A stretch of 64,000 nt of DNA from Saprospiraceae bacterium (GTDB lineage Bacteria; Bacteroidota; Bacteroidia; Chitinophagales; Saprospiraceae): the NCBI GenBank assembly GCA_028279185.1, contig JANQSS010000111.1, positions 60,981 to 124,980 on the forward strand, given 5' to 3'. The stretch's first letter is position 1. Every line of letters starts with the position of its first letter. Below, piece by piece: positions 9,298 to 18,529 of the stretch. The notes beneath the pieces are model-generated. The model made no database searches, was not told the origin of the DNA, and worked only from the letters and a program-made list of their open reading frames with translations. The translations under genes were made by a program, and so were the position numbers.

Positions 9298-9845
9298 TTA
9301 TTTACGATATGCAGAATAAATATTAACAACAAGTAATACTAGACCGTGACTTATTAAAAAATAAGGCCATAATTGTCTCTTTTTTATCCAATCAGAAAAC
9401 TTGATCTGGACTCGTTAAAATGAGCCCGCTAATAATAGGGGCTTCCAAAAATAAAACTACTTATGTTGAGAAAATCGAACTTGGCATTTCGTAAGGCATG
9501 CGCCGTCGAATAACCGCTTTCAATTCCTGCGATAAAGGCATGCGTTAATTCTCCATTTGTTTCCTCATCAACAGCTCACAATATCATTACGGTGCTAGGG
9601 CAACCAGCATATTGCAGACTGGGCCAAAGATAAAATTCCTTCGCCAGATTGCTCCTGCCCTACACCACTTTCGCATGCACCAAGAATTCCTAATCTGAAT
9701 TTAACTTCATACCGTAAATTTCATACGTGTATAAATATCCATCACCTCTTCCATCCCAAATTACTTGCGCATTCATATTTATTGAAATTGTCAAGAAACT
9801 CATCAATATGTACAATACGGGACCTTTTGCATTCACAGAATTCAT
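9298..9845 (-). pseudogene. Decayed CHAT-domain (caspase-like) membrane protein gene
   Basis: The 690-nt gap between the MetX-AK gene and the aminotransferase is not empty. Reading the minus strand from the ATG at 9845 gives a signal peptide (MNSVNAKGPVLYILMSFLTI) and 30 further residues to a TAG at 9692-9690. The same frame continues with the CHAT catalytic-cysteine motif (GILGACESGVGQEQSGEG, ILSLAQ). After a frameshift come YAGCPSTVMIL, a TGA where CHAT proteins have Trp (LW.VDD), then AVDEETNGELTHAF and YSTAHALRNAKFDFLN. A last frame holds a transmembrane tail (WPYFLISHGLVLLVVNIYSA) ending with TAA at 9298. The histidine part of the catalytic dyad and the usual TPR region are missing, as after an internal deletion. 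Confidence 0.82.
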
Positions 9846-9942
9846 AGTTTACTAATTTTTTAGGTTTAACAGTGTATACCACTATGTTTAAAAAGGTCAT
9901 TACTGTGGAAGCGAAATCCTATAATTCTCTGTACTTTGTTGT

Positions 9943-11091
9943 ATGGAATCTCAACGCCACCTATTTCAGCTACCCTCAGATTTGCATTATATTAATGGTG
10001 CCTATATGTCTCCACTTCTTCGAACAAGTGAAGAGGCCGGAATTGTTGGCATAGCGCGAAAACGCAATCCGGCTCTGCTCGAGCCTCGGCATTTTTTTGA
10101 AGATGTGGAACGTACGAAGAAAAAATTTGCCGAACTAATTAATGCGCGGCAAATGGACATCGCAATTAACCCTGCGGCTTCTTATGGCTTGATGAATGCT
10201 ATTCAAAATGTTCCCTTCAAACATGGTCAGCATGCCATTATCGTATCAGAAGAGTTCCCAAGTGGTCACTTTGCGCTTCAACGCTGGTGCAAAGAAAACA
10301 ACGCACCATTGCATGCTATAGGACCTGTTGCTGAAACAGATGGCAGAACACAAACATGGAATCAGCGCATTTTGGAGTCCATTTCAATTGACACAGCGAT
10401 GGTCGTTATGTCCGCAATTCATTGGATGGATGGCACTAAATTCGATCTGGAAGCGATAGGAAATAGATGTGCTGAAACCAATACTTTTTTTATCGTAGAT
10501 GGTTCACAAACCGTGGGTGCATTGCCTATGGATGTGTCGCAATATAAAATTGACGCACTGATTTGTGCTACATATAAATGGCTTTTAGGTCCATATTCTA
10601 TGGGAATCGCATACTATGGTGAACAATTTGCGAAAGGTATTCCAATTGAGGAATCCTGGATGAATCGCTCAAATGCTATGGATTTTTCAAACTTAACCGT
10701 TTATGATGAATCGTATAAACCGGGGGCAGCCCGATACAGCACAGGCGAGGCCACTCATTTAATCCAAATGCCAATGCTTGAAGCCGGTCTTGATCAGATC
10801 AGATCCTGGGGTGTGGAAGTAATCCAAGCCTATTGTAAAAATATTACAAGTAGTTTTGTTACATCTATGCGTGAACTCGGACTATTTGTTGAACGTGATG
10901 ATCAACGTGCCTTTCATTTATTCGGATTGCGCCTTCCTGATCATTTAGATACAAGAGCACTTTTAGCCGAGCTTAAAAGTAATAAGATAGTTCTCTCATT
11001 ACGAGGCAACTCAATACGCGTATCTCCAAATATGTATAATGACGAATCCGAATTAAAACTATTAACTCAGATCATTTCAAATTATTTATAA
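9943..11091 (+). CDS. Aminotransferase class V-fold PLP enzyme (kynureninase/CsdA-like)
   Basis: A 382-residue cytosolic PLP enzyme of aminotransferase class V. Landmarks: YINGAYMSPLL at the N-terminus, INPAASYGLMNAI, the HWMDGTKFDLEAIG segment, the PLP-pairing aspartate in FIVDGSQTVGALP and the Schiff-base lysine in CATYKWLLGPYSMG (Lys212). There is no active-site cysteine loop typical of cysteine desulfurases that I can point to, so kynureninase-like or isopenicillin-epimerase-like activity is as likely as desulfuration. The 3' end overlaps or abuts the next gene. Confidence 0.8.
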   Translation: MESQRHLFQLPSDLHYINGAYMSPLLRTSEEAGIVGIARKRNPALLEPRHFFEDVERTKKKFAELINARQMDIAINPAASYGLMNAIQNVPFKHGQHAIIVSEEFPSGHFALQRWCKENNAPLHAIGPVAETDGRTQTWNQRILESISIDTAMVVMSAIHWMDGTKFDLEAIGNRCAETNTFFIVDGSQTVGALPMDVSQYKIDALICATYKWLLGPYSMGIAYYGEQFAKGIPIEESWMNRSNAMDFSNLTVYDESYKPGAARYSTGEATHLIQMPMLEAGLDQIRSWGVEVIQAYCKNITSSFVTSMRELGLFVERDDQRAFHLFGLRLPDHLDTRALLAELKSNKIVLSLRGNSIRVSPNMYNDESELKLLTQIISNYL

Positions 11092-12047
11092 TTATATCGA
11101 TTATTTTCCTTGTTACTCTTGGAAGTTGTGATAAGGTTGCGTCTTCGACTAAAAGTAGAAAATATGGTGAAGAAGCATCAGGAATTCAACTTGTCGTTCT
11201 AGGAAATGTACAAGACGGTGGTTCACCGCATATTGGTTGTACAAAGGCATGTTGCATTAATTTATTTGAGCAGCCTTCATCCGATCGCTTAGTTACTTGC
11301 CTAGGACTGATCGATTATGATACGCGACAATCATATTTATTCGAAGCAAGTCCAGATATTAGCAGCCAGATTCATTATTTGAATAAAGTTATTGGGCAAG
11401 AATGGAAGTTACCCGATGCCATCTTCCTTACGCACGCGCACATCGGTCATTACAGCGGGTTAATGTACCTGGGACGTGAAGCGTTAGGAGCAAAAGAACA
11501 ATTAGTTTACGCCATGCCCAGGATGCACACCTTTTTAATGGAAAATGGCCCATTCAGTCAATTAATTAAATTGAAGAACATATCCATTCACCAATTGACA
11601 GCTGATTCAACCGTCAACTTGAATAAAAGGATAAGTGTAACTCCCTTTTTAGTTCCGCACCGCGATGAATTTTCGGAGACAGTTGGGTACAAGATTATTA
11701 CACGGAATAAGCGAGTACTTTTTATTCCCGACATTGACAAATGGCACCTTTGGCAAAAGGACATTGTTTACGAATTAAAGAAAGTTGATTTAGCGTTTGT
11801 CGATGCTACATTTTATAGTCAAAATGAAATTCCACATCGTGAAATGTCTGAAATCCCACACCCGTTTGTCGTGGAATCTATGAGAATATTTGCATCTCTG
11901 CCTGTGACGGAAAAAAATAAAATTCACTTTATACACCTCAATCACAGCAACCCAATACTGGATACACAAAGCGTTGAAACCGACAATGTTTTAAGAAACG
12001 GATACCATATAGCCCGTTTTGGAGATTTATTCTCACTGTCTGATTAA
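11061..12047 (+). CDS. PqqB-like metallo-beta-lactamase-fold lipoprotein, non-ATG start
   Basis: An MBL-fold hydrolase related to PqqB: IQLVVLGNVQDGGSPHIGCT near the N-terminus, the metal motif THAHIGHYSGL, then VPHRDEF, FIPDIDKW, VDATFYSQNE and FIHLNHSNP. The coding frame runs well upstream of the TTG at 11379; it is open back to 11043 with no ATG, GTG or TTG before that TTG. The best N-terminus begins at an ATT (11061), giving MNSDHFK, a hydrophobic stretch and the lipobox TLGSC, i.e. a lipoprotein signal; this overlaps the upstream gene by 31 nt. In the absence of other pqq genes here, PQQ synthesis is not implied. Confidence 0.78.
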   Translation: MNSDHFKLFIIISIIFLVTLGSCDKVASSTKSRKYGEEASGIQLVVLGNVQDGGSPHIGCTKACCINLFEQPSSDRLVTCLGLIDYDTRQSYLFEASPDISSQIHYLNKVIGQEWKLPDAIFLTHAHIGHYSGLMYLGREALGAKEQLVYAMPRMHTFLMENGPFSQLIKLKNISIHQLTADSTVNLNKRISVTPFLVPHRDEFSETVGYKIITRNKRVLFIPDIDKWHLWQKDIVYELKKVDLAFVDATFYSQNEIPHREMSEIPHPFVVESMRIFASLPVTEKNKIHFIHLNHSNPILDTQSVETDNVLRNGYHIARFGDLFSLSD

Positions 12048-12144
12048 AAGCTGGATTCAACGAATATAATATTTCCGAGCCTTTGTAGAATGAAATATAA
12101 CCTCGAGTCAAATGGCGCTATATTTATACTAAATAGTACTCTTC

Positions 12145-14262
12145 ATGTTGCGATTACTTTTATTCCTACTTTTTTTACCAGTATACACATTTTCTCAAGC
12201 ACCTAGTCCATTTATTCATGTTGATCAATTTGGTTATCACGTAACGGCAGAAAAAGTTGCAGTCTTATCAGATCCACAAATTGGCTTTAACAATAGCTTA
12301 AATTATTCACCATCTGGGCAATTGGAAGTTATTGACAATCTTACCGGAGATATTGAACTATCTGTAACACCTCAACTTTGGAATAGCGGTGCGACGCATG
12401 ATCAGTCAGGCGATAGAGGATGGTGGCTTGACTTTTCATCTATAACAACCCCGGGACAGTACTACATTCGCGATGTTGCCAACGACGAAAGGTCAGCAAC
12501 TTTCGTAATCGATGACATCGCATACAATGAAGTTTTAATTCAGGCCGGCAGGTCATTTTACTACAACAGGTGCAATATGGACAAGGCAATGCCCTACGCA
12601 GATGCGAATTGGGTTGATGGAAGTAATTTTTTATTTGCACTACAGGATGCGAATTGTCGATATTTTTATGATGCCGGTAATGCAACATTGGAAAAGGACT
12701 TATCAGGAGGATGGTTTGATGCAGGAGACTATAATAAATATGTAACATTTGCACACTTTCCAGTCCACACCTTATTAACTGCTTTTTACGAAAATCCTCA
12801 AGCGTTTGGTGACAATTGGAACATACCTGAGTCGGGGAATGGTATTCCGGATATCATTGATGAAGTCATTTATGAATTAAACTGGCTTCTAAAAATGAAC
12901 AATTTCGACGGAAGTACAATAATAAAAATGGGCAGTCAAAATCATAGTGAAAATATAGCAGCTCCACCTAGTAATAATTTTGACCAACGTTTTTATGGTC
13001 ATACGTGTACCTCAGCTTCTTTAACAATAGCCAGTACCTTTGCTCACGCAGCGCTTATCCTGAACCAATTTCCACAATTGCACCCTTTATGTGATACGCT
13101 CAAAGCTCGATCCATCAAATCATGGCAATATGTAATTCCCTTTATTACATCTGGTCAACTTGAAACAGCTTGCGACGATGGTGCTATTGTAGCAGGAGAC
13201 GCCGATTGGAACGTCAACACACAACTAGACGCGGCCATTACGGCAAGTTTGTACCTCTACGAGCTTACGGGCAACATGACTTACCATAATTATTTTGTTG
13301 ATAATTACAATTCCACAGAGCAAATCACAAATTCTTTTTGGGGTGTTTATCGAATGCCTTTAAATGACGCCCTGTTACGATACACGATGTTAACAGGAAT
13401 TAATTCGAGTGTTTCTGATTCAATAATTAATTCATTGGAGTCAGATGCAAGCAACAATTGGAATGGTTACTATGGATTTAATTCAGGTGACCTATATCGA
13501 GCTTTTATTCCTACATGGTCTTACCATTGGGGATCAAACATGTCGAAAGCTAATTATGGAAATCTAAATAGTCTTTTAATAAAATACAATATTTTACCCG
13601 GACAACATGATGCCTATGAAAACTATATGAGAGGCATTCTTCATTATTTTCATGGTATAAATCCTCTCGGTACGGTTTATTTGTCCAACATGAGTCCGTA
13701 TGGTGCTGAACGTAGTTGCAATGAAATATACCACACCTGGTATGCCGATGGTACGGATTGGGATAATGCGCAAACATCATTATATGGTCCAGCGCCAGGA
13801 TTTGTTCCGGGCGGCCCCAACAAAGACTTCAGCGTCACAACCATCTCGCCACCTGCAGGTCAACCCGCCCAAAAAAGCTATCTTGATTTCAATACAAGCT
13901 GGCCGGATAATTCCTGGGAAATTACCGAACCGGCGATTTACTATCAAGCAGCTTACATCAGATTACTTGCAAATTTTGTCGATGATTCCGGAACGAGCGA
14001 TATCGGTAATATTCGTGCTGAACTTGACAGAATTGAAGTATTTCCTAATCCAACAAATCAGTTTTTTGTATTAAAAGGAGAATTGAGTCAATATACAATT
14101 GATCTTCTGGATGCATCCGGGCAGGTGCTAATAAATCTGAATACTATAAGCAATGAACTCATCGTAGACATTTCTACACTTGGATCCGGGTTGTTTTTAA
14201 TCCGATTGCAGCATGATTCTTCGAACACCCTTGCCGTTCAAAAAATAATTAAATTAAATTAG
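12145..14262 (+). CDS. Glycoside hydrolase family 9 endoglucanase with T9SS domain
   Basis: A 705-residue secreted cellulase-type enzyme. A signal peptide (to FSQA) is followed by an N-terminal immunoglobulin-like CelD_N domain (residues ~20-120) and the GH9 (alpha/alpha)6 domain (~125-610). Catalytic features: GWFDAGDYNKY with Asp192/Asp195, the HGINPLGTVYLSNMSPYGAE signature with GFVPGGPN, and the putative acid Glu595 in EITEPAIYYQAAY. Residues ~625-705 (VFPNPTNQFFV, LDASGQVL, SGLFLIRLQ) are a type A T9SS sorting domain. It should cleave beta-1,4-glucans outside the cell. Confidence 0.93.
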   Translation: MLRLLLFLLFLPVYTFSQAPSPFIHVDQFGYHVTAEKVAVLSDPQIGFNNSLNYSPSGQLEVIDNLTGDIELSVTPQLWNSGATHDQSGDRGWWLDFSSITTPGQYYIRDVANDERSATFVIDDIAYNEVLIQAGRSFYYNRCNMDKAMPYADANWVDGSNFLFALQDANCRYFYDAGNATLEKDLSGGWFDAGDYNKYVTFAHFPVHTLLTAFYENPQAFGDNWNIPESGNGIPDIIDEVIYELNWLLKMNNFDGSTIIKMGSQNHSENIAAPPSNNFDQRFYGHTCTSASLTIASTFAHAALILNQFPQLHPLCDTLKARSIKSWQYVIPFITSGQLETACDDGAIVAGDADWNVNTQLDAAITASLYLYELTGNMTYHNYFVDNYNSTEQITNSFWGVYRMPLNDALLRYTMLTGINSSVSDSIINSLESDASNNWNGYYGFNSGDLYRAFIPTWSYHWGSNMSKANYGNLNSLLIKYNILPGQHDAYENYMRGILHYFHGINPLGTVYLSNMSPYGAERSCNEIYHTWYADGTDWDNAQTSLYGPAPGFVPGGPNKDFSVTTISPPAGQPAQKSYLDFNTSWPDNSWEITEPAIYYQAAYIRLLANFVDDSGTSDIGNIRAELDRIEVFPNPTNQFFVLKGELSQYTIDLLDASGQVLINLNTISNELIVDISTLGSGLFLIRLQHDSSNTLAVQKIIKLN

Positions 14263-14304
14263 CTCTTTCTCACCCACTATTCATGCAATTCGTATCTTTT
14301 CGAA

Positions 14305-14817
14305 ATGTTTAGTCATACAGACATTTACGATCAATTGGAACGAAATGGGCAAATATTTTTTGCCCTTCTTCATGACGCAGATCCGGCCCTCTACACATGG
14401 AGACCAGACCCGGTAAAGTGGTCCTTACTTGAGATTTTAAGTCATCTTGTCGATGAAGAGAAGGAGGATTTTCGACTGCGCATTCAACATATATTTAGCG
14501 CTCCAGAAACCGCGTTTCCTTCAATTGACCCTGAGGGATGGGTTAAGTCAAGGCAGTATAGCTCTAATGTTTATGAAGATAAATTGATGGAATTAGTAAA
14601 CGAGCGGAAAGTATCTATTAAGTATTTAAAAAATTTGGGCGATGTGGATTGGTCGCTCGGATACGACCACCCGCATTTTGGGCGTATGAATGCCGACATG
14701 CTTTTGTCAAACTGGCTTGCCCATGATTATCTCCATATTAGACAAATCACGAGATATCACTTCGAATTCTTAAAAGCAAACAGCGCCGTTAAATTGGATT
14801 ATGCCGGAAGATGGTAG
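14305..14817 (+). CDS. DinB family protein
   Basis: A 170-residue four-helix-bundle protein of the DinB/YfiT superfamily. The three-histidine metal site is visible as ILSHLVDEE near residue 48 and HDYLHIRQI near residues 140-146. Members are metal-dependent enzymes (often thiol transferases) or proteins of unknown function; nothing here narrows it further. A TATCTTTT box lies 4 nt before the ATG. It precedes the M36 peptidase gene on the same strand with 83 nt between. Confidence 0.85.
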   Translation: MFSHTDIYDQLERNGQIFFALLHDADPALYTWRPDPVKWSLLEILSHLVDEEKEDFRLRIQHIFSAPETAFPSIDPEGWVKSRQYSSNVYEDKLMELVNERKVSIKYLKNLGDVDWSLGYDHPHFGRMNADMLLSNWLAHDYLHIRQITRYHFEFLKANSAVKLDYAGRW

Positions 14818-14900
14818 ACGCACTTTCCAACCAAGTCTTGTAACCAACGGACAAACAGTATATTCACATTTTTTATACGTTCTCATAAAACAATATCGCT

Positions 14901-17900
14901 TTGAAAAAAATTCTGTCCATTGTGATTCTGATAGGATGTCTGATATCATTTTCTCAAGCACAAATGTCCCAAGAGGAAGCCAAAGTCAAATTCTTGGCGT
15001 CCGAATCAAATGATCACTTGTCTGCTGAAAGCGACAAATTTGCTACAATTACCAGTGATCACGTTAGTTCCATAAGCGGAATTCATCATGTCTACTTTCA
15101 ACAAACGTATAATGCCATAAGCATTTACAATGCCGTTGGTAGCGCGCATTTTAATTCGAGCCGCGAACTTATACATGCCACATCGCAATTTGAATCAAAG
15201 CTCGATCATCGAATTCAATCCATGCCTCCTAAACTTGGTCACATTGACGCTATTATCGCGGCGGCAACAGAGCTCAGGTATGTGTTCACCAATGATTTTA
15301 CGCTTGTAAGCGAAAGTAATGAGGCCGATGGAAAACAGGTTTATAGAAATCAATCTCTTTCAAATGAGGAAATACCAGTGCGCCTCATGTATCAGCCTTT
15401 GTCCGACGGGGATATCAAGCTTGCATGGGACTTGAGCATTCAACAACTCGATAAATCAAATTGGTACAGTGTCCGTATTGATGCTGAAACTGGTGAATTG
15501 CTTGATATGATAAACTGGGTAGTGCATTGCAACTTTGATGGACATTCCTGCACTGATGCCGGGCACAATCATTCTGACCATAATAAGGATCGGGTAACAG
15601 TTGATTTCAATTCCTATGATGCCACCCTTGTTGGGGCATATAACGTATATGCAATGCCGCTTCAAAGTCCGGCAGATGGAAATCGGACAATGGAAATCGA
15701 CCCTGAGGATCCGACAGCCTCACCATTTGGTTGGCACGACACCGATGGAGTTGCCGGTGCGGAATTCACCATAACTCGCGGAAACAATGCGCATGCTTAT
15801 GATGATGGCGATAATGCTGGGTTTAGCCCAGATGGGGGAGCAGGACTCTCATTTGACTTCGCCATTGATACGACTTATAGTTCCGGTACACCCTCTGAAG
15901 CGGCCGCAATTACAAACCTATTTTATTGGAGTAACATAATTCACGATTTATTTTATCATTACGGCTTCACGGAAGACGCGGGTAACTTTCAAGAAAACAA
16001 TTACGGAAATGGTGGAGTTGGAAGCGACTACGTATTTGCAGAAGCACAAGATGGATCAGGCACGTGCAATGCAAATTTCGGAACGCCAGCGGATGGAGGC
16101 AATCCGACAATGCAGATGTATGTCTGTGGGGATCGTGACGGGGATTTGGACAACTTAGTCATCGTGCATGAGTATGGTCATGGAATCTCAAATCGTCTGA
16201 CAGGTGGACCTGCGCAGGCCGGATGCCTGGGAAATTCAGAACAAATGGGTGAGGGTTGGAGCGACTACCTCGGTCTCATGATGACACTACAAGCCGGAGA
16301 TCAGGGAACGGATGCCGTTGGCGTTGGAACCTGGCTCATTGGAGAAGGTATCAATGGACCCGGGATACGTCAATATCCATATAGCACAGACCTTAGTGTA
16401 AATCCACATACGTACGGCGACGTTGGAGGTGTAGCCATACCTCACGGTGTTGGCTCAATATGGTGTGCCATGCTATGGGAGGTTACCTGGGCTTTAATTG
16501 ATCGATATGGATTTGACGCGGATTTTTACGGTGGTAATGGGGGCAACAACGTAGCCATGGCCTTAGTAATGGAAGGCATGAAATTACAGCCTTGCAATCC
16601 AGGATTTGTCGATGGACGTGACGCAATTCTATTGGCTGATCAAAACTTGTATGGCGGTGCAAATCAATGCTTGATCTGGGATGCTTTTGCCAAACGTGGA
16701 CTTGGTTTTAGTGCGGATCAAGGCAGTTCAGGAAGTGCAAATGACGGAACTGAAGCTTTCGATACACCCGGTGGATTTAAATTCGATAAAACTGTTGATA
16801 AACTGGTTGCAGGCCCAGGTGATACTTTAATGTATACGATCACGGTTAAAAATGATGCATTCTGCAATGATACATTAATGAACATTGTAGTGCGCGACAC
16901 CCTACCTAACAGTACATTTTATGTTTCTGGCTCGGCCAATAACGGAGGAACACACAGTGCAGGTGTGGTTAGTTTCCCCTCCGTTTCTGTCATGTATCCT
17001 GGTGATTCAATTGAATACACATTCAAAGTGTATATAGATACTACCTATACGCTTGTTATGGATTTCGAGGATAATATGGAATCTGGCGGAGGGAATTGGA
17101 CGTTTTCTTCCACAGGATCTAATAATTGGTCTATTGTGACTGCAAATCCCAATTCGGGCAATAACTCATGGTTCGCGCCGGATGTCGCACCTTCAGAAGA
17201 TCAATTTCTAGAATTAAATTCGCTCATAACACCGACAAATAGCACCCTTCTCTCCTTTTGGCATTTTTATAATACGGAAGCAAATTGGGATGGCGGAGTA
17301 GTGCAGTATTCGACAAACGGCGGAAGCAGTTGGAATGACTTAGGACCTTTCATTATTCAGAATGGATACAATAGTCGGATTGATAACAATTCAAGCACGC
17401 CGGCATTTGCCGGAAACAGCGGGGGATATATTGAATCAATTGTCGACTTGTCCTCTTTTACAGGACAAAATTTGAACATCCGTTTTTGGATGAGTTGTGA
17501 TGCATCCGTTACGGATGAAGGCTGGTATATCGATGATGTTTCGATAAAATCGAATTTTATTTCGAATACAGCATATGCAACGGCTGATGGAGGTTTGTCG
17601 CGCTCATCCTCCTTAGAGCAACCGACAGAAGTCGTGTATTTACTATGCATCAACGGCGTGCAAGACGGCGATGAAACCGGTGTTGACTGTGGTGGTGCAT
17701 TTTGCCCCCCCTGCCCTTCCTGTACGGACGGAATTCAAAATGGTGACGAGACTGGTATTGATTGCGGAGGTCCGGATTGTCCGGCGTGCCCTACATGTAA
17801 TGACGGAATTCAAAATGGCGACGAAGAAGGTATTGATTGCGGCGGATCGGAATGTGATCCCTGTCCCTGTCTTGAAAATGACTTGACTTTCACACTTACG

Positions 17901-18473
17901 TTCGACAATTACCCAGAGGATATTTCATGGGTACTTCAGGATTCCCTAAACAACGTACTATATTCAGGAGGCAGTTATGGGTCTGAGCCTGATGGCAGTA
18001 CGCTTACGTTCGATTTTTGTATTTCCGATGGATGTTTTGACCTAATAATTTTTGACTCATTTGGCGATGGTCTGTGTTGTCAATACGGTGATGGTGGATT
18101 TGTCTTAGTGAATAATCAAGGAAATGATACCCTCGCCAGCGGGGCTACTTTCACGAGTATTGATTCCACTAACTTTTGCGTTGAGCAAAACGCAGGTATT
18201 TGTGATTCTTTAATCGAATTACATGGATTGATAGCAGAAGATGTGTACCAGGCAAGCCACATCATAATGTCAAATGGAACAATCCAATCGCCGGATTCAA
18301 CCACTTTTAAGGCCGGAAGCGGTGTTGAATTGAATCCAAACTTTGAAGTAGAATTAGGTGCTTCATTTTCTGCAGAAATAGAGGCATGTATGGCAGCAAT
18401 TAACAGAATGTTGAAACTTAAGTTAAACTCTCCGGACAGCGACCACAACGCTGTAAAAAAGAAAAGAAACTAA
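14901..18473 (+). CDS. Secreted M36 (fungalysin) metallopeptidase, multidomain
   Basis: A 1190-residue extracellular zinc protease. A TTG start is chosen because it gives a clean signal peptide (MKKILSIVILIGCLISFSQA) and no ATG is available. Order: FTP/PepSY-type propeptide (~25-210); peptidase M36 (~230-630) with zinc ligands His423/His427 in HEYGHGISNRL and Glu451 in GEGWSDYLG; DUF11-like repeat (~635-715); a jelly-roll/MAM-like domain (~720-900); three Cys-rich repeats of the form DGIQNGDETGIDCGG (~915-985); a C-rich beta domain (ISDGCFDLIIFDSFGDG); and a C-terminal coat-hanger-like stack (SHIIMSNGTI, FKAGSGVELNPNFEV). It lacks the usual type A T9SS tail. Confidence 0.92.
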   Translation: MKKILSIVILIGCLISFSQAQMSQEEAKVKFLASESNDHLSAESDKFATITSDHVSSISGIHHVYFQQTYNAISIYNAVGSAHFNSSRELIHATSQFESKLDHRIQSMPPKLGHIDAIIAAATELRYVFTNDFTLVSESNEADGKQVYRNQSLSNEEIPVRLMYQPLSDGDIKLAWDLSIQQLDKSNWYSVRIDAETGELLDMINWVVHCNFDGHSCTDAGHNHSDHNKDRVTVDFNSYDATLVGAYNVYAMPLQSPADGNRTMEIDPEDPTASPFGWHDTDGVAGAEFTITRGNNAHAYDDGDNAGFSPDGGAGLSFDFAIDTTYSSGTPSEAAAITNLFYWSNIIHDLFYHYGFTEDAGNFQENNYGNGGVGSDYVFAEAQDGSGTCNANFGTPADGGNPTMQMYVCGDRDGDLDNLVIVHEYGHGISNRLTGGPAQAGCLGNSEQMGEGWSDYLGLMMTLQAGDQGTDAVGVGTWLIGEGINGPGIRQYPYSTDLSVNPHTYGDVGGVAIPHGVGSIWCAMLWEVTWALIDRYGFDADFYGGNGGNNVAMALVMEGMKLQPCNPGFVDGRDAILLADQNLYGGANQCLIWDAFAKRGLGFSADQGSSGSANDGTEAFDTPGGFKFDKTVDKLVAGPGDTLMYTITVKNDAFCNDTLMNIVVRDTLPNSTFYVSGSANNGGTHSAGVVSFPSVSVMYPGDSIEYTFKVYIDTTYTLVMDFEDNMESGGGNWTFSSTGSNNWSIVTANPNSGNNSWFAPDVAPSEDQFLELNSLITPTNSTLLSFWHFYNTEANWDGGVVQYSTNGGSSWNDLGPFIIQNGYNSRIDNNSSTPAFAGNSGGYIESIVDLSSFTGQNLNIRFWMSCDASVTDEGWYIDDVSIKSNFISNTAYATADGGLSRSSSLEQPTEVVYLLCINGVQDGDETGVDCGGAFCPPCPSCTDGIQNGDETGIDCGGPDCPACPTCNDGIQNGDEEGIDCGGSECDPCPCLENDLTFTLTFDNYPEDISWVLQDSLNNVLYSGGSYGSEPDGSTLTFDFCISDGCFDLIIFDSFGDGLCCQYGDGGFVLVNNQGNDTLASGATFTSIDSTNFCVEQNAGICDSLIELHGLIAEDVYQASHIIMSNGTIQSPDSTTFKAGSGVELNPNFEVELGASFSAEIEACMAAINRMLKLKLNSPDSDHNAVKKKRN

Positions 18474-18495
18474 AAAATATATTCAAATTAAGGAT

Positions 18496-18529
18496 AACAG
18501 CTCTGGTAAGGTTTATTGTCAGAGCTGTT
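18496..18529. terminator. Bidirectional hairpin between convergent genes
   Basis: A perfect 10-bp stem (AACAGCTCTG / CAGAGCTGTT) with a 14-nt loop lies in the 56-nt gap between the convergent M36 peptidase and MscS genes, touching the MscS stop codon. The flanks are moderately T/A-rich rather than a clean T-run, so it could serve both strands. Confidence 0.7.

Noticed and set aside
9253..9942. Lost homoserine dehydrogenase domain downstream of the MetX-AK fusion
   Set aside because: I read this gap on both strands for GxGxxG-type and HSD motifs; the only coding traces are the minus-strand CHAT relic.
9872..10054. 60-codon ORF before the aminotransferase
   Set aside because: It overlaps the real aminotransferase start in another frame and shows no recognisable features.
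11061..12047. PQQ biosynthesis cluster
   Set aside because: The protein is PqqB-like but exported as a lipoprotein and no pqqA/C/D/E gene is nearby.
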